From NCBI GenBank assembly GCA_000435715.1, contig FR882573.1, positions 1 to 24,055 of the forward strand: a stretch of 24,055 nucleotides of DNA. Reading direction: 5' to 3'. Below, one piece after another: positions 6,537 through 14,969 of this stretch (positions within the stretch are counted from its first letter, which is position 1; each line of letters starts with the position of its first letter). The notes under the pieces were generated by a model. That model saw nothing but the letters and a program-made list of their open reading frames with translations, was not told the DNA's origin and did not search any database. Position numbers and translations under genes: made by a program. The DNA is from Firmicutes bacterium CAG:145. GTDB lineage: Bacteria; Bacillota; Clostridia; Peptostreptococcales; Anaerovoracaceae.

Positions 6537-7802
6537 TTGGCAAAGTACATTGTAAAGCAGAGCGGACCCCTTAGAGGAGAGGTGCAGATAAGCGGGGCGA
6601 AAAACGCCGTCCTGCCGCTTATGGCAGCTACGCTCCTTTCCGAAGAGGAATGTGTGATAAGAGACGTTCCTCAGCTCAGGGATGTAAGCCTGATGAAAGA
6701 ACTTTTGACGTCTCTCGGTTCTGAAATAGAGGAGCCGGGAGAAAATATGCTGTCCGTAAACACAAAAGATATTCTGACTACGGAAGCAAATTTTGAATTG
6801 GTAAATAAGATGAGAGCATCCATATTGGTGATGGGTCCGCTCCTTGCCAGAAAGGGAAGAGCCAGAGTGCCTCTTCCGGGAGGATGCGCCATAGGCACCA
6901 GGCCAATTGATCTTCATCTTAAAGGATTTGAAGCGCTGGGCGCTGTCCTTACTGTAGGCGACGATTATGTAGAAGCGGTGGCCGGAGGACAGGGCCTCGT
7001 GGGCGAGACCATATATCTGGACTTTCCAAGCGTGGGGGCGACAGAGAACATAATGATGGCGGCTGTATTTGCGGAAGGGACTACCTATATAGAAAATGCT
7101 GCGGAAGAACCTGAAATCGTGGATCTGGCAAACTTTCTCAACAAGATGGGAGCCAAGATAAAAGGAGCCGGAACAGATACTATAAGGATAGAGGGAGTAA
7201 AGTCTCTGGGAGGAGCTAAACATACGGTTATCCCTGACAGGATAGAGGCGGGAACGTTCATGCTGGCGGCAGCCATAACTAAGGGAGCCGTTCATATCTG
7301 CAATGTGCTGCCCGATCATCTGAAGCCTGTGATAGCTAAATTGAGAGAGTGCGGAGTGCGTATAGAGGTTGGAGATGAGGATATGATAGTGAGAGGCAAT
7401 CTGGGGCCTCAGTATGCTACAGATATAAAGACCTTGCCTTATCCGGGATTCCCTACGGACATACAATCGCCTTTCATGGCGTATCTGACTACGGTAGAAG
7501 GAGCCAGTACGGTCATAGAGACTGTGTTTGAAAATCGCTTCATGCACGTTTCACAGCTGGGCAAGATGGGAGCCATCATCGAGACCGCAGGCAACAAGGC
7601 CAACATAAAGGGCGGCTCCAAGCTGAGGGGCTGTCAGGTAATGGCTACAGATCTGAGAGCAGGCGCTGCTCTGGTGCTGGCCGGGCTGGTAGCCGAAGGA
7701 TCAACCGAGATCTCGGAGATATACCATATAGAGAGAGGCTACGAGAAGTTTATAGAAAAGTTTGGGGCTCTCGGAGCCGAGATAACCAGAATAGACGATT
7801 GA
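6537..7802 (+). CDS. murA: UDP-N-acetylglucosamine 1-carboxyvinyltransferase
   Basis: Transfers enolpyruvate from PEP to UDP-GlcNAc, the first committed step of peptidoglycan synthesis, in the cytoplasm. The 421 residues match the family. Seen: the SGAKNAVLPLMAATLL substrate loop (residues 19-34) and the mobile loop with the catalytic cysteine in PGGCAIGTRPIDLHL (C117, the residue alkylated by fosfomycin). The family-typical PDRIEAGTFM, GFPTDIQSPFMA and DLRAGAALVLAGL also occur. The start is a TTG at 6537, with GGAGG at 6526-6530. It is the last chromosomal gene before the mobile element. Many Bacillota carry a second copy (murZ), so which paralogue this is remains open. Confidence 0.97.
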   Translation: MAKYIVKQSGPLRGEVQISGAKNAVLPLMAATLLSEEECVIRDVPQLRDVSLMKELLTSLGSEIEEPGENMLSVNTKDILTTEANFELVNKMRASILVMGPLLARKGRARVPLPGGCAIGTRPIDLHLKGFEALGAVLTVGDDYVEAVAGGQGLVGETIYLDFPSVGATENIMMAAVFAEGTTYIENAAEEPEIVDLANFLNKMGAKIKGAGTDTIRIEGVKSLGGAKHTVIPDRIEAGTFMLAAAITKGAVHICNVLPDHLKPVIAKLRECGVRIEVGDEDMIVRGNLGPQYATDIKTLPYPGFPTDIQSPFMAYLTTVEGASTVIETVFENRFMHVSQLGKMGAIIETAGNKANIKGGSKLRGCQVMATDLRAGAALVLAGLVAEGSTEISEIYHIERGYEKFIEKFGALGAEITRIDD

Positions 7803-7882
7803 AAAAAATCCCGGGATTAATGCTACGGGTTGATAAGGAAGTATTAAAACTTAATACATTCGTGGCATTGCAGGGAAGAATT
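7803..7882. other. Spacer after murA with two palindromes; likely element boundary zone
   Basis: Two perfect inverted repeats occur: AATCCCGGGATT (7807-7818) and GTATTAA/TTAATAC around a three-base loop (7841-7857). Codon use and base composition change from here on toward A+T, and mobile-element genes begin at 7983. The left attachment site should lie between 7803 and about 7960, but without the right end or an empty site I cannot place it. Confidence 0.4.
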
Positions 7883-7920
7883 ACAGGTATCAGTCGAAAG
7901 ATTGGTATCTGTTTTCTTTT
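7883..7920 (+). terminator. Intrinsic terminator with GNRA tetraloop
   Basis: A 13-pair stem (7883-7895 with 7900-7912; three G-U pairs) closes on a GAAA tetraloop (7896-7899) and is followed by TTTTCTTTT. It lies 80 bases after the murA stop and would end that transcript. Whether it belongs to the chromosome or to the element depends on where the left end is. Confidence 0.8.
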
Positions 7921-7950
7921 ATCCGCACATTCGTGTTTTTAACTACTCCT

Positions 7951-7959
7951 TGGTACAAT
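7951..7959 (+). promoter_or_regulatory. Candidate extended -10 promoter for the 7983 gene and tnpV
   Basis: TGGTACAAT (7951-7959) is an extended -10 located 24 bases before the ATG at 7983. The -35 region 17 bases upstream is weak. AAAGGAGGAG (7966-7975) is the ribosome site of the gene. Confidence 0.45.
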
Positions 7960-7982
7960 GTAGACAAAGGAGGAGTTGACAA

Positions 7983-8165
7983 ATGAAGAACACATACTAT
8001 CTTGCACTTGATGATACCGAACGAACGCTCGTCATCAGAATCCTAAATAATATGAGAAACCGCTTGATAAATCAGAACAAATATACTGATGGCGTTGATG
8101 ATGTGCTCATCAAAATTATCGGTGCAAGGAAAAAGAATTTCAAAATACTTTATGCGGAGGATTAG
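7983..8165 (+). CDS. Small mobile-element protein, 60 aa, upstream of tnpV
   Basis: A 60-residue protein (MKNTYYLALDDTERTLVIRI at the start; GVDDVLIKIIGARKKNFKIL near the end), probably helical, with no catalytic motif. I recognise this type of ORF as a companion of tnpV in Clostridia elements, but no function is known. AAAGGAGGAG precedes the ATG, and a candidate promoter lies just upstream. Its stop is four bases before the tnpV start, and the tnpV ribosome site (8156-8160) lies inside its last codons, so the two are translated together. Confidence 0.75.
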   Translation: MKNTYYLALDDTERTLVIRILNNMRNRLINQNKYTDGVDDVLIKIIGARKKNFKILYAED

Positions 8166-8169
8166 ATTT

Positions 8170-8532
8170 ATGAAGAATAATTTGAATATGCGATACGAAC
8201 AACAAGGCGATTATTTCTTTCCCTGTGTAATGACAAATGAACAAAAGAATTTACATATTGGGGTATGGGCAAATCGACATCGTCAATATCTCAAACAATT
8301 TCATCAAGTACGATATTACAATCTTTTTACCTCGGAAAAATTGTATGAGTATCTTGCCGATATTGAAGAACAAGCAGAGAAAATGTTTGAAGAACTTGTA
8401 AAATCACTTGCCGAAGGAGAAAATGTTACAGAAAAATTGAAAGCAGATAAACCGATGTTATGGGTTCAAAAGATGAATAACATTCGCAATCGAGCAACAG
8501 AAATTGTGAATTCCGAAATGATATACAGATGA
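8170..8532 (+). CDS. tnpV: TnpV family transposon-encoded protein
   Basis: A 120-residue protein of the TnpV family, first named in Tn4451; its role is not established. Family-typical features are the N-terminal YEQQGDYFFPCVM, the IGVWANRHRQYLKQFHQVRYYNLFTSEKLYEYLADIEEQA stretch (around residues 31-70), and the C-terminal WVQKMNNIRNRATEIV. An in-frame ATG at 8089 overlaps the upstream gene; GGAGG (8156-8160) favours 8170, which also gives the family-like N-terminus. It is followed by a strong terminator, so the 7983 gene and tnpV form a closed two-gene unit at the left end of the element. Confidence 0.88.
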   Translation: MKNNLNMRYEQQGDYFFPCVMTNEQKNLHIGVWANRHRQYLKQFHQVRYYNLFTSEKLYEYLADIEEQAEKMFEELVKSLAEGENVTEKLKADKPMLWVQKMNNIRNRATEIVNSEMIYR

Positions 8533-8582
8533 AATAAGGCACAGCCTTCGGTGAAAATTCCGTTGGTTGTGCCTTATTTTTT
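8532..8582 (+). terminator. Intrinsic terminator after tnpV
   Basis: AAATAAGGCACAGCC (8532-8546) pairs with GGTTGTGCCTTATTT (8565-8579, one G-U pair) and is followed by T residues. It may also stop the leftward mcrC transcript, but the minus-strand T-run is weaker. Confidence 0.9.
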
Positions 8583-8619
8583 CAAAATAATAAAATTACT
8601 GTGTAATCTTAGCGAGCAG

Positions 8620-8666
8620 ACCATTTGGATATCCAAACGGTAAAACTCGTTAGGGGTGTACCCTAA
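8620..8666. repeat. Two neighbouring palindromes between tnpV and mcrC
   Basis: 8620-8641 is a 22-base inverted repeat broken by one pair; its core TTTGGATATCCAAA (8624-8637) is a perfect 14-base palindrome. Nine bases on, TTAGGG/CCCTAA (8650-8655/8661-8666) forms a second one. They lie in the 130-base gap after the tnpV terminator and before the end of mcrC. They could be protein-binding sites or part of a transfer origin; no relaxase gene is in view to support the latter. Confidence 0.5.
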
Positions 8667-8711
8667 GACCCAAAACAAAATTCCTTCTTTTTTTCAGTTA
8701 TCCGAATTGCA

Positions 8712-9746
8712 TTAAGCGTTTTCTAAATCAAAATGCTGTATCGCAATGTCATCCAACTGCTTGCGAATTTCCAAGAAATCACAATCTAAATTAAGAGTTT
8801 TAACCGATATTGCGTTACCTCCCATTTTGTAACTGTTATTGGGCAACACCATTTCATCGGTCTTTGCATATAGCAACATACCCGATACATTTCCGGTATT
8901 CTCTTTATCAAGGTTCTTTACATAAGTGAAAATCTGATACAAATTTCCTGAATGAAGTGTGTTTACATTATATTGCTTCTGCGTAGTATGAGCATAATAC
9001 TTTGCATCTATAACCAAGGTCTTATCGCCCTTTTTGAGCATTATATCAGACTGCATGACAGGAAGCATTTCTCTGTATCCATCATCCGTATCCCGCGGAA
9101 TTTGTGATGCAGAAACTTTTAAGTTTGGGTGTTCATTCTTATAGTATTCCAATATGAATTTCTCATACAGTCTGCACATACGCTGCTCATCAAGAAAATC
9201 CATCAATTTAGTCGAACCTTCTGTATTTGTTTGGAGCAACCCTTTAATTATAAGATAACAAATTGAAATCAGCATTTGGTAAGTCTGATTGTTTCGGTTA
9301 TACTGTATTTTCCAATTTATACTATGTAGTTCAATAGGTTTTACTTCTCCGAAAAAAACTAACAGCTTTCGTAGTTCCTTTTTGCGAGTCTTGCTGATGT
9401 CCGAACGCACAAGCACTTCCATTGTTGTTCGTATTATACGGTTCATATAAGAATTTACAGAAAAATCATCATATTTACAAACAAGCTGTTTTTTTATCAT
9501 TGTTTGTTCTTTAATAGATGCCGCTATATCAATTTTCCCTCTTATCGTCGATAATGGTTCCGTTTGCAAAATATATTCTTTACCAAGACCTCTCTTTATC
9601 TGAGAAGTGACTCCTTTTGACAATATTGCTGCACAAAGTTCTGCAACATTTTCAAATTCTTCGGTTAATACCTGTCTATATCCTTGCTCATTAAGAACCT
9701 GAAACGCATACGAAAGCATATAGTATATGTTCTTTATGCGTATCAT
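8712..9746 (-). CDS. mcrC: McrC-family restriction endonuclease subunit
   Basis: Nuclease subunit of a McrBC-type system, which cuts DNA carrying modified bases when stimulated by the McrB GTPase. In 344 residues, the N-terminal part (IKNIYYMLSYAFQVL, then YKxDxFSVNSxxNRII-like text at 109-124) is typical of McrC. The PD-(D/E)xK nuclease follows: MQSDIMLKKGDKTLVIDAKYY, with the D and DAK residues in place. Its ATG overlaps the mcrB stop by four bases (ATGA), so it is coupled to mcrB. It is the last gene of the leftward defence operon. With mcrB broken upstream, McrC may be made poorly and may have no full-length partner. Confidence 0.9.
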   Translation of the reverse strand: MIRIKNIYYMLSYAFQVLNEQGYRQVLTEEFENVAELCAAILSKGVTSQIKRGLGKEYILQTEPLSTIRGKIDIAASIKEQTMIKKQLVCKYDDFSVNSYMNRIIRTTMEVLVRSDISKTRKKELRKLLVFFGEVKPIELHSINWKIQYNRNNQTYQMLISICYLIIKGLLQTNTEGSTKLMDFLDEQRMCRLYEKFILEYYKNEHPNLKVSASQIPRDTDDGYREMLPVMQSDIMLKKGDKTLVIDAKYYAHTTQKQYNVNTLHSGNLYQIFTYVKNLDKENTGNVSGMLLYAKTDEMVLPNNSYKMGGNAISVKTLNLDCDFLEIRKQLDDIAIQHFDLENA

Positions 9747-11497
9747 TTAATTGCACCTCTCAAATTCATCGACCAATCTCTAACCTTAGTAGGTTCATCA
9801 AACCAGTATTCTTTTAATAGTGGAATAAGCTCAAATTCCACAACAGCTTTAAGCCAGCTATCTGTAATATCTTTATCCGTACAAAAGTAACTATGACCAA
9901 TCCTAAAGCCATCTCCAAGTGACTCATCATTTGAAATCGCAATGTTGAGGTTTTCAACCATAGAAATTAACTTTTCTAATTTTTCATTGTTCTTATCTGC
10001 CAAGTATTGTCTAAAACCATCCGAAGAAAATGCTGGTGCAAAATCAAAAAATGCAAATCTTCTTCTCAAGGCATAGTCCATCATGGCAAGGCTACGGTCT
10101 GCTGTGTTCATCATTCCTATAATGCGAACATTTTTAGGAACAGTAAACCATTCATCCTTATAAAGAAGTTTCAGCTTTTCACCTCGTTTATCACTTTCAA
10201 TTAACATCATCAGTTCGCCAAATATCTTGCTTAAATTTCCTCTGTTAATTTCATCTATGATAAAGAAATATGGGCGTTCGTCATCTATCTCCGCTGCTTT
10301 GCAGAATTTATAGAAAACTCCTTGTACAAGAGTGAACCCATTATCAACCGGTCTATATCCCTGAATAAAATCTTCATAACTATAACTCTGATGAAATTGA
10401 ACCATCGAAACACGACTTGTATCTTTCGCTCCCATTATCGAATATGCAAGTCTTTTCGCAGCAAATGTCTTGCCGACACCCGGAGCTCCTTGCAAGATAA
10501 TATTATATTTCGTATTGAGCAATTCTACCAAAGTATCGTATGTATCTTCACTCATATAGACTTCTTCTAAAAAATCATCTTTAGAATACGAAGGATACTT
10601 TATCTCAGCTTCTTGCACCGCTTCATCCTCCGCTTCGTCACCGAAAAGTTCTAACAGCTTTTGCACATAATCGCTGTAAGGAGTTATATTGGTAAGCGTT
10701 TTCATCACCGCTTGTCCCGGATGTTCCCACTCTCCCTTATATTGCCACTGCACTTTTCTAATCTGTTTATAGTTTGCTCTTGTGTCATCAAAAATGTAAT
10801 CAGAAGTTACTACGCCTTTTCCAACAATTTTATGCATACCTTTTTTGGCAAAAACAATATCTCCAACTTTAATTTCATTTGCAAACTGCCATAGACAATG
10901 AGCATTATTTTTATAGGAATAGCTTGCGTCATATACGCTTTTCATTCTTTCTTTGATTTCCTCTTTTGATGAGAAATCCTTCAAGTTGCCGACTTCATCC
11001 CAGCCGATACCCATAATGCCAAGTTTATAAAACTCGTCCCACATACAAGCATTATCGCCCGGAGAGTAAATCCAGTAATTTGTCTCTTTAACATTTGAGT
11101 CAACCCTTTTTGTTGTAGGCTCATCAGTAGTTTCTTCTTGACTATTTTTCCACGCACAATATGACAATTCAGGAAAACTATGATAGTCATATTCTTTTTG
11201 TTTAAGGGCATTTCTTGCCTGTTCGCACATAAATAGATAACTTGTTCCATTAGGCAAACCCTTGTTAATGTCAGAAAAAATTGTCGTAAAATAATGCGGC
11301 ATATTATCGACATCAGTAATGAAGGCTCTATTGGTTGAGTCTAAGTTGATAAAGGTATATGGTCTTACCCAATAAAGCCCCATCGTTATATTCCACTTAA
11401 TCATCTTTTGCTTTGTTACTGTGTCATAGGCAGCAATGAAAGCATTTTTATTCTCTGTGGAAGTTTCATCAGAATAGGCAATGGCTTTTTCCAGCAA
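9743..11497 (-). CDS. mcrB: McrB-family AAA+ GTPase, main part (after an in-frame stop)
   Basis: Motor subunit of the McrBC-type system. This 584-residue open stretch carries an EVE/PUA-like reader module (about 140-285, starting YWIYSPGDNACMW and including VGDIVFAKKG), expected to recognise a modified base. The GTPase follows: Walker A GAPGVGKT (337-344), Walker B FFIIDEINRGNLSKIFGE, and the McrB signature MNTADRS. It is not a complete gene: reading the same frame upstream, a TGA at 11525-11527 separates it from 115 residues that are plainly its N-terminus. The TTG at 11497 is only the first possible restart and has no good ribosome site. It retains all GTPase motifs, so a low level of restart product, readthrough or a base-calling error should be considered. 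Confidence 0.8.
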   Translation of the reverse strand: MLEKAIAYSDETSTENKNAFIAAYDTVTKQKMIKWNITMGLYWVRPYTFINLDSTNRAFITDVDNMPHYFTTIFSDINKGLPNGTSYLFMCEQARNALKQKEYDYHSFPELSYCAWKNSQEETTDEPTTKRVDSNVKETNYWIYSPGDNACMWDEFYKLGIMGIGWDEVGNLKDFSSKEEIKERMKSVYDASYSYKNNAHCLWQFANEIKVGDIVFAKKGMHKIVGKGVVTSDYIFDDTRANYKQIRKVQWQYKGEWEHPGQAVMKTLTNITPYSDYVQKLLELFGDEAEDEAVQEAEIKYPSYSKDDFLEEVYMSEDTYDTLVELLNTKYNIILQGAPGVGKTFAAKRLAYSIMGAKDTSRVSMVQFHQSYSYEDFIQGYRPVDNGFTLVQGVFYKFCKAAEIDDERPYFFIIDEINRGNLSKIFGELMMLIESDKRGEKLKLLYKDEWFTVPKNVRIIGMMNTADRSLAMMDYALRRRFAFFDFAPAFSSDGFRQYLADKNNEKLEKLISMVENLNIAISNDESLGDGFRIGHSYFCTDKDITDSWLKAVVEFELIPLLKEYWFDEPTKVRDWSMNLRGAIK

Positions 11498-11524
11498 ATC
11501 CCACAGATTGTCTATATCCTGTTC

Positions 11525-11872
11525 TCACCGGTTATCCTTGTAAGCAAAGAACCACGCACTTAAATTCATAACAACAGGAATGCCGTCAAATTCTATTGGA
11601 ACAGCAGCTTTAATTGAAAACTGCTTTGCAAATTGCTCTAAAATTGCTATACGGTTTGCATTTGTAATGCCCTTATTAAAAGACCCAAAAATTGTAAAAG
11701 GACAAATATCCTCGTATATCTCTTTTCCTTTTTCCCTGAAGGGAAAATTCATTCCAACATCAGAAAAGATTGTTTTCAGAATGCCGATTAACTCACTACG
11801 GTTATTCTTATATTTTAATAGTGCAGAAGCCAGCTCCGTATAGAAACTCGTCCACTGAAATCTTTTATCCAT
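11525..11872 (-). pseudogene. mcrB: mcrB N-terminal fragment, cut by an in-frame TGA
   Basis: These 115 codons start at an ATG with GGAGGA upstream and end in ...WFFAYKDNR, TGA. The same frame goes on without a shift as EQDIDNLWDLLEKAIAYSDE into the McrB ORF. A single base change (for example CGA or GGA to TGA) would explain the break. Joined, the gene spans 9743-11872 and would encode about 709 residues. The fragment has the N-terminal domain usual in McrB-like proteins with an EVE module: MDKRFQWTSFYTELASALLK, then CPFTIFGSFNKGITNANR and FDGIPVVMNLSAWFF. It follows hsdR by 17 bases in the same operon. Confidence 0.85.
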
Positions 11873-11889
11873 AATCGTCCTCCATCAAT

Positions 11890-14800
11890 TTATGCTTCCA
11901 TAACATTATCTGTCCAAAGCTCACACTGTGTCATAACAGTCTGTACGGCATCTTCCATACCCTCCGGCGGATACTTGTGCTTTTTCAAAAGTTTCTTGAT
12001 AAGCATACGCATTTTTGCTCTTGCAGACTCACGCTTCTGCCAATCTATCGTCTTATTCTTACGGAGAGTATCCGCAAGTTCTTTTGTAATGGCAATCAAT
12101 TCTTCATTTTTGTAAAAGTCTTTGATTGCCTGTGGCTTTGTTAATGCATCATAGAAAGCAAGCTCATCAGCAGTCAACCCTAACTGGTCACCCTCTTTTT
12201 GAGCTGCTGCAATCTGTTTAGCCAGCTTGAGCATTTCTTCAATGACTTCTTCGTTAGTAAGCATACCATTCAGATAAGCATTAAGAGAACGCTGCATAAT
12301 CTCGCTGAACTTCTCTGATTTAACTACATTTGTTCTGCGATAAACGGATACCTGCTCAGCTATCAACTTCTTCAATAATTCAACAGCAAGGTTCTTTTCT
12401 TTCATATTTGCTACTTCTTGTAGGAACTTCGGGTCAAACAAAGAAAATTCCTCTTTGATGTCGGAGAAAAGATTAATTACTCCGTCACTCTTGATACTCT
12501 GTTTCAAAAGCTCGTTAATTCGTGCGTTCATTTCCGGCAAAGAAATCTTCTTTCCCACACCTGTATTGGTCAATCTGAGTACAAGAACTCGAACTGACTC
12601 AAAGAATGCTGCTTCAAATCTGTCGTCCTCAGCGACAAGAGAAGAACAAAGTGACAATGCCTGATGTAACATAAGAGCTTCTTTTACAAAAGAGTCCTTT
12701 TCATCAACTTTTTCTCTACCTATAATAAAATTGACAGCACCGCTGATAGTTTTTGCTCTTTCAAGGTCTGTACCATTTACAAATTTAGAGTAATCATATT
12801 CATGGAATTTGTCACGGCAAATGGATAACTTCTCCAAGAACTTTGGATATGCAACCTTTGCAACATCTGTATCGCCATAATTCTTTTTGTCACGGGAAGT
12901 ATAATCATTCATAGCTTGTTTTAATGCGGAAGCAATGCCAACATAATCAACAACAAGACCTCCCTCTTTATCACGGAACACACGATTTACACGAGCGATA
13001 GCCTGCATAAGATTATGTCCGGACATAGGCTTGTACACATACATAGTTGCAAGAGACGGAACATCAAAACCGGTCAGCCACATATCCACAACAATTGCAA
13101 TTTTCAGAGGACTGTTGTTATCCTTGAATTTCCTTGCAAGCTCATCCTTGTGATGTTTATTACCGATAATCTGACGCCATTCTTCCGGGTCATTATTACC
13201 GGAAGTCATTACAACTGCAACCTTTTCCTTCCAAGCAGGGCGGAGTTCCAATATACGCTTGTAAATCTTCATGGCGATAGGGCGGGAATACGCAACAATC
13301 ATTGCCTTACCGGTCAACAGATTTTCACGGTTATTTTCGTAATGGTCAAGAATATCGCAAACAAGGGAATTAATGGTGTTATCGTTTCCGAGTACAGCTT
13401 CCATTTGTCCAAGCTCACGCTTACTCTTTTCGATGACTTCCTCATCAGCATTGGCAGCCATAATGTCATACTCTGTATCAATCATCTTCAAAGTTGCTTC
13501 ATCAAGATTGAGCTTAATAACACGGCTTTCATAATAAACAGGGCGTGTTGCTCCATCCTCAACCGCCTGTGTCATATCGTAAATGTCGATATAATCACCG
13601 AACACCTCACGAGTGCTGCGGTCTTTGGAAGAAATCGGCGTACCTGTAAATCCAATATATGTAGCGTTCGGTAAGCTGTTACGAATGATACGAGCTGTAC
13701 CCACAACTCGTTTTGCAATATCTTCGCCTTCTTCATTTTTTGTAATCTTTATCTTTTCGGCAAGTCCATATTGCCCTCTGTGTGCTTCATCCGCCATAAC
13801 AACAATATTATTGCGTTCAGACAGTGGTTCATCAGACTCCTCAAATTTCTGCATTGTAGTAAAGATGATACCATTTGCTTGTCTGCCGGCAAGCAGAGTT
13901 TTCAGGTTTTCACGACTTTCAGCGTGCATAGGTTCTTGCCTTAAAAAGTCCTTACACTTTGCAAACTGTCCGTAAAGCTGGTCGTCAAGGTCATTTCTAT
14001 CTGTAAGTACAACGATAGTAGGGCTATTCAATGCTTCCTGTAAGAGGTGAGCATAGAACACCATAGAAAGTGACTTTCCACTTCCTTGTGTATGCCAAAA
14101 CACACCGCCCTTACCGTCAGTAACGGTAGCGTGTTTTGTTGACTCAATGGCTTTTCTAACAGCAAAATACTGATGGTATCCTGCAAGGATTTTGAATGAA
14201 TTGATACCTTCATTTGAGAAACAAATAAAGTTCTTAATAATATCAAGCAGCCTTTCCTTTTGGAACATCCCCTCAAAGAAAGTGTCGAACTGAGCATACT
14301 GTGTATTTTCATAATCGCCGTCTTTTGTTTTCCACTCCATAAAGCGGTCTTCACCGGAGGTAATTGTACCGGCTTTGGAGGTTAGCTGGTCACTCATCAC
14401 ACAAATGGCATTATAGATGAACATTGACGGAATTTCCTGCATATAGTTACGGAGTTGCCTGTACGCTTCGGAAGCATCCGTTTCTTCACGGGATGGAGAT
14501 TTTAGCTCAACCAAAACAACCGGCAAACCATTCAAAAAGAGAATTACATCCGGTCGCTTGTTGCTGTTTTCAATAAAAGTCCACTGATTAGCTACAATAA
14601 AAGAGTTGTTGTCGGGATTTTTGTAGTCAACAAGATAGACGATAGAGGAATGTTCCTCACCGCCAACAAAGTATCTTACCGGAATACCATTTTGCAAATA
14701 ATCCATAAAGACTGCGTTTTTCTGCACAAGTTCTCCGTTTTCAAAATTTTTCAGTTTAAATAAAGCGTCCTGAATGGCATCATCAGGCAAATCCCTGTTC

Positions 14801-14955
14801 AAATTATACAAGGAGTCAAGAAGAACCTCCTCATACAAAGGACTGTAAAAGTCCCTTTCAATATCGGGACCGTATGCGTACTCATATCCCAATTCATTTC
14901 TAAACAGCTCGATTACAGAGTTTTCATAATCGGCTTCGGTATATAATCCTGGCAT
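11890..14955 (-). CDS. hsdR: Type I restriction enzyme, R (restriction/translocation) subunit
   Basis: Large subunit that, with HsdM and HsdS, translocates DNA using ATP and cuts unmodified DNA far from the recognition site. In about 1021 residues it has the N-terminal PD-(D/E)xK nuclease (RPDVILFLNGLPVVLVELKSP around residues 135-155), Walker A (HTQGSGKS near 290), DEAH box (VVMADEAHRGQYGL) and motif III (YIGFTGTPI). The helicase motif VI region also occurs (MQAIARVNRVFRDK), followed by the long C-terminal helical part. Two ATGs lie close together: at 14961 the GGAGG is only one base away, while at 14955 it is seven bases away, so I prefer 14955. It lies downstream of the invertible hsdS module 2. 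Confidence 0.95.
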   Translation of the reverse strand: MPGLYTEADYENSVIELFRNELGYEYAYGPDIERDFYSPLYEEVLLDSLYNLNRDLPDDAIQDALFKLKNFENGELVQKNAVFMDYLQNGIPVRYFVGGEEHSSIVYLVDYKNPDNNSFIVANQWTFIENSNKRPDVILFLNGLPVVLVELKSPSREETDASEAYRQLRNYMQEIPSMFIYNAICVMSDQLTSKAGTITSGEDRFMEWKTKDGDYENTQYAQFDTFFEGMFQKERLLDIIKNFICFSNEGINSFKILAGYHQYFAVRKAIESTKHATVTDGKGGVFWHTQGSGKSLSMVFYAHLLQEALNSPTIVVLTDRNDLDDQLYGQFAKCKDFLRQEPMHAESRENLKTLLAGRQANGIIFTTMQKFEESDEPLSERNNIVVMADEAHRGQYGLAEKIKITKNEEGEDIAKRVVGTARIIRNSLPNATYIGFTGTPISSKDRSTREVFGDYIDIYDMTQAVEDGATRPVYYESRVIKLNLDEATLKMIDTEYDIMAANADEEVIEKSKRELGQMEAVLGNDNTINSLVCDILDHYENNRENLLTGKAMIVAYSRPIAMKIYKRILELRPAWKEKVAVVMTSGNNDPEEWRQIIGNKHHKDELARKFKDNNSPLKIAIVVDMWLTGFDVPSLATMYVYKPMSGHNLMQAIARVNRVFRDKEGGLVVDYVGIASALKQAMNDYTSRDKKNYGDTDVAKVAYPKFLEKLSICRDKFHEYDYSKFVNGTDLERAKTISGAVNFIIGREKVDEKDSFVKEALMLHQALSLCSSLVAEDDRFEAAFFESVRVLVLRLTNTGVGKKISLPEMNARINELLKQSIKSDGVINLFSDIKEEFSLFDPKFLQEVANMKEKNLAVELLKKLIAEQVSVYRRTNVVKSEKFSEIMQRSLNAYLNGMLTNEEVIEEMLKLAKQIAAAQKEGDQLGLTADELAFYDALTKPQAIKDFYKNEELIAITKELADTLRKNKTIDWQKRESARAKMRMLIKKLLKKHKYPPEGMEDAVQTVMTQCELWTDNVMEA

Positions 14956-14969
14956 TTTCATTCCTCCAT

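Noticed and set aside
6513..7547. Long minus-strand ORF across murA
   Set aside because: Antisense to the well-supported murA gene; its low-complexity composition (many Ser, His, Arg, Tyr) is typical of a shadow frame.
13015..13674. Long plus-strand ORF inside hsdR
   Set aside because: It is the antisense shadow of hsdR; no ribosome site or recognisable domain, and hsdR is well supported.
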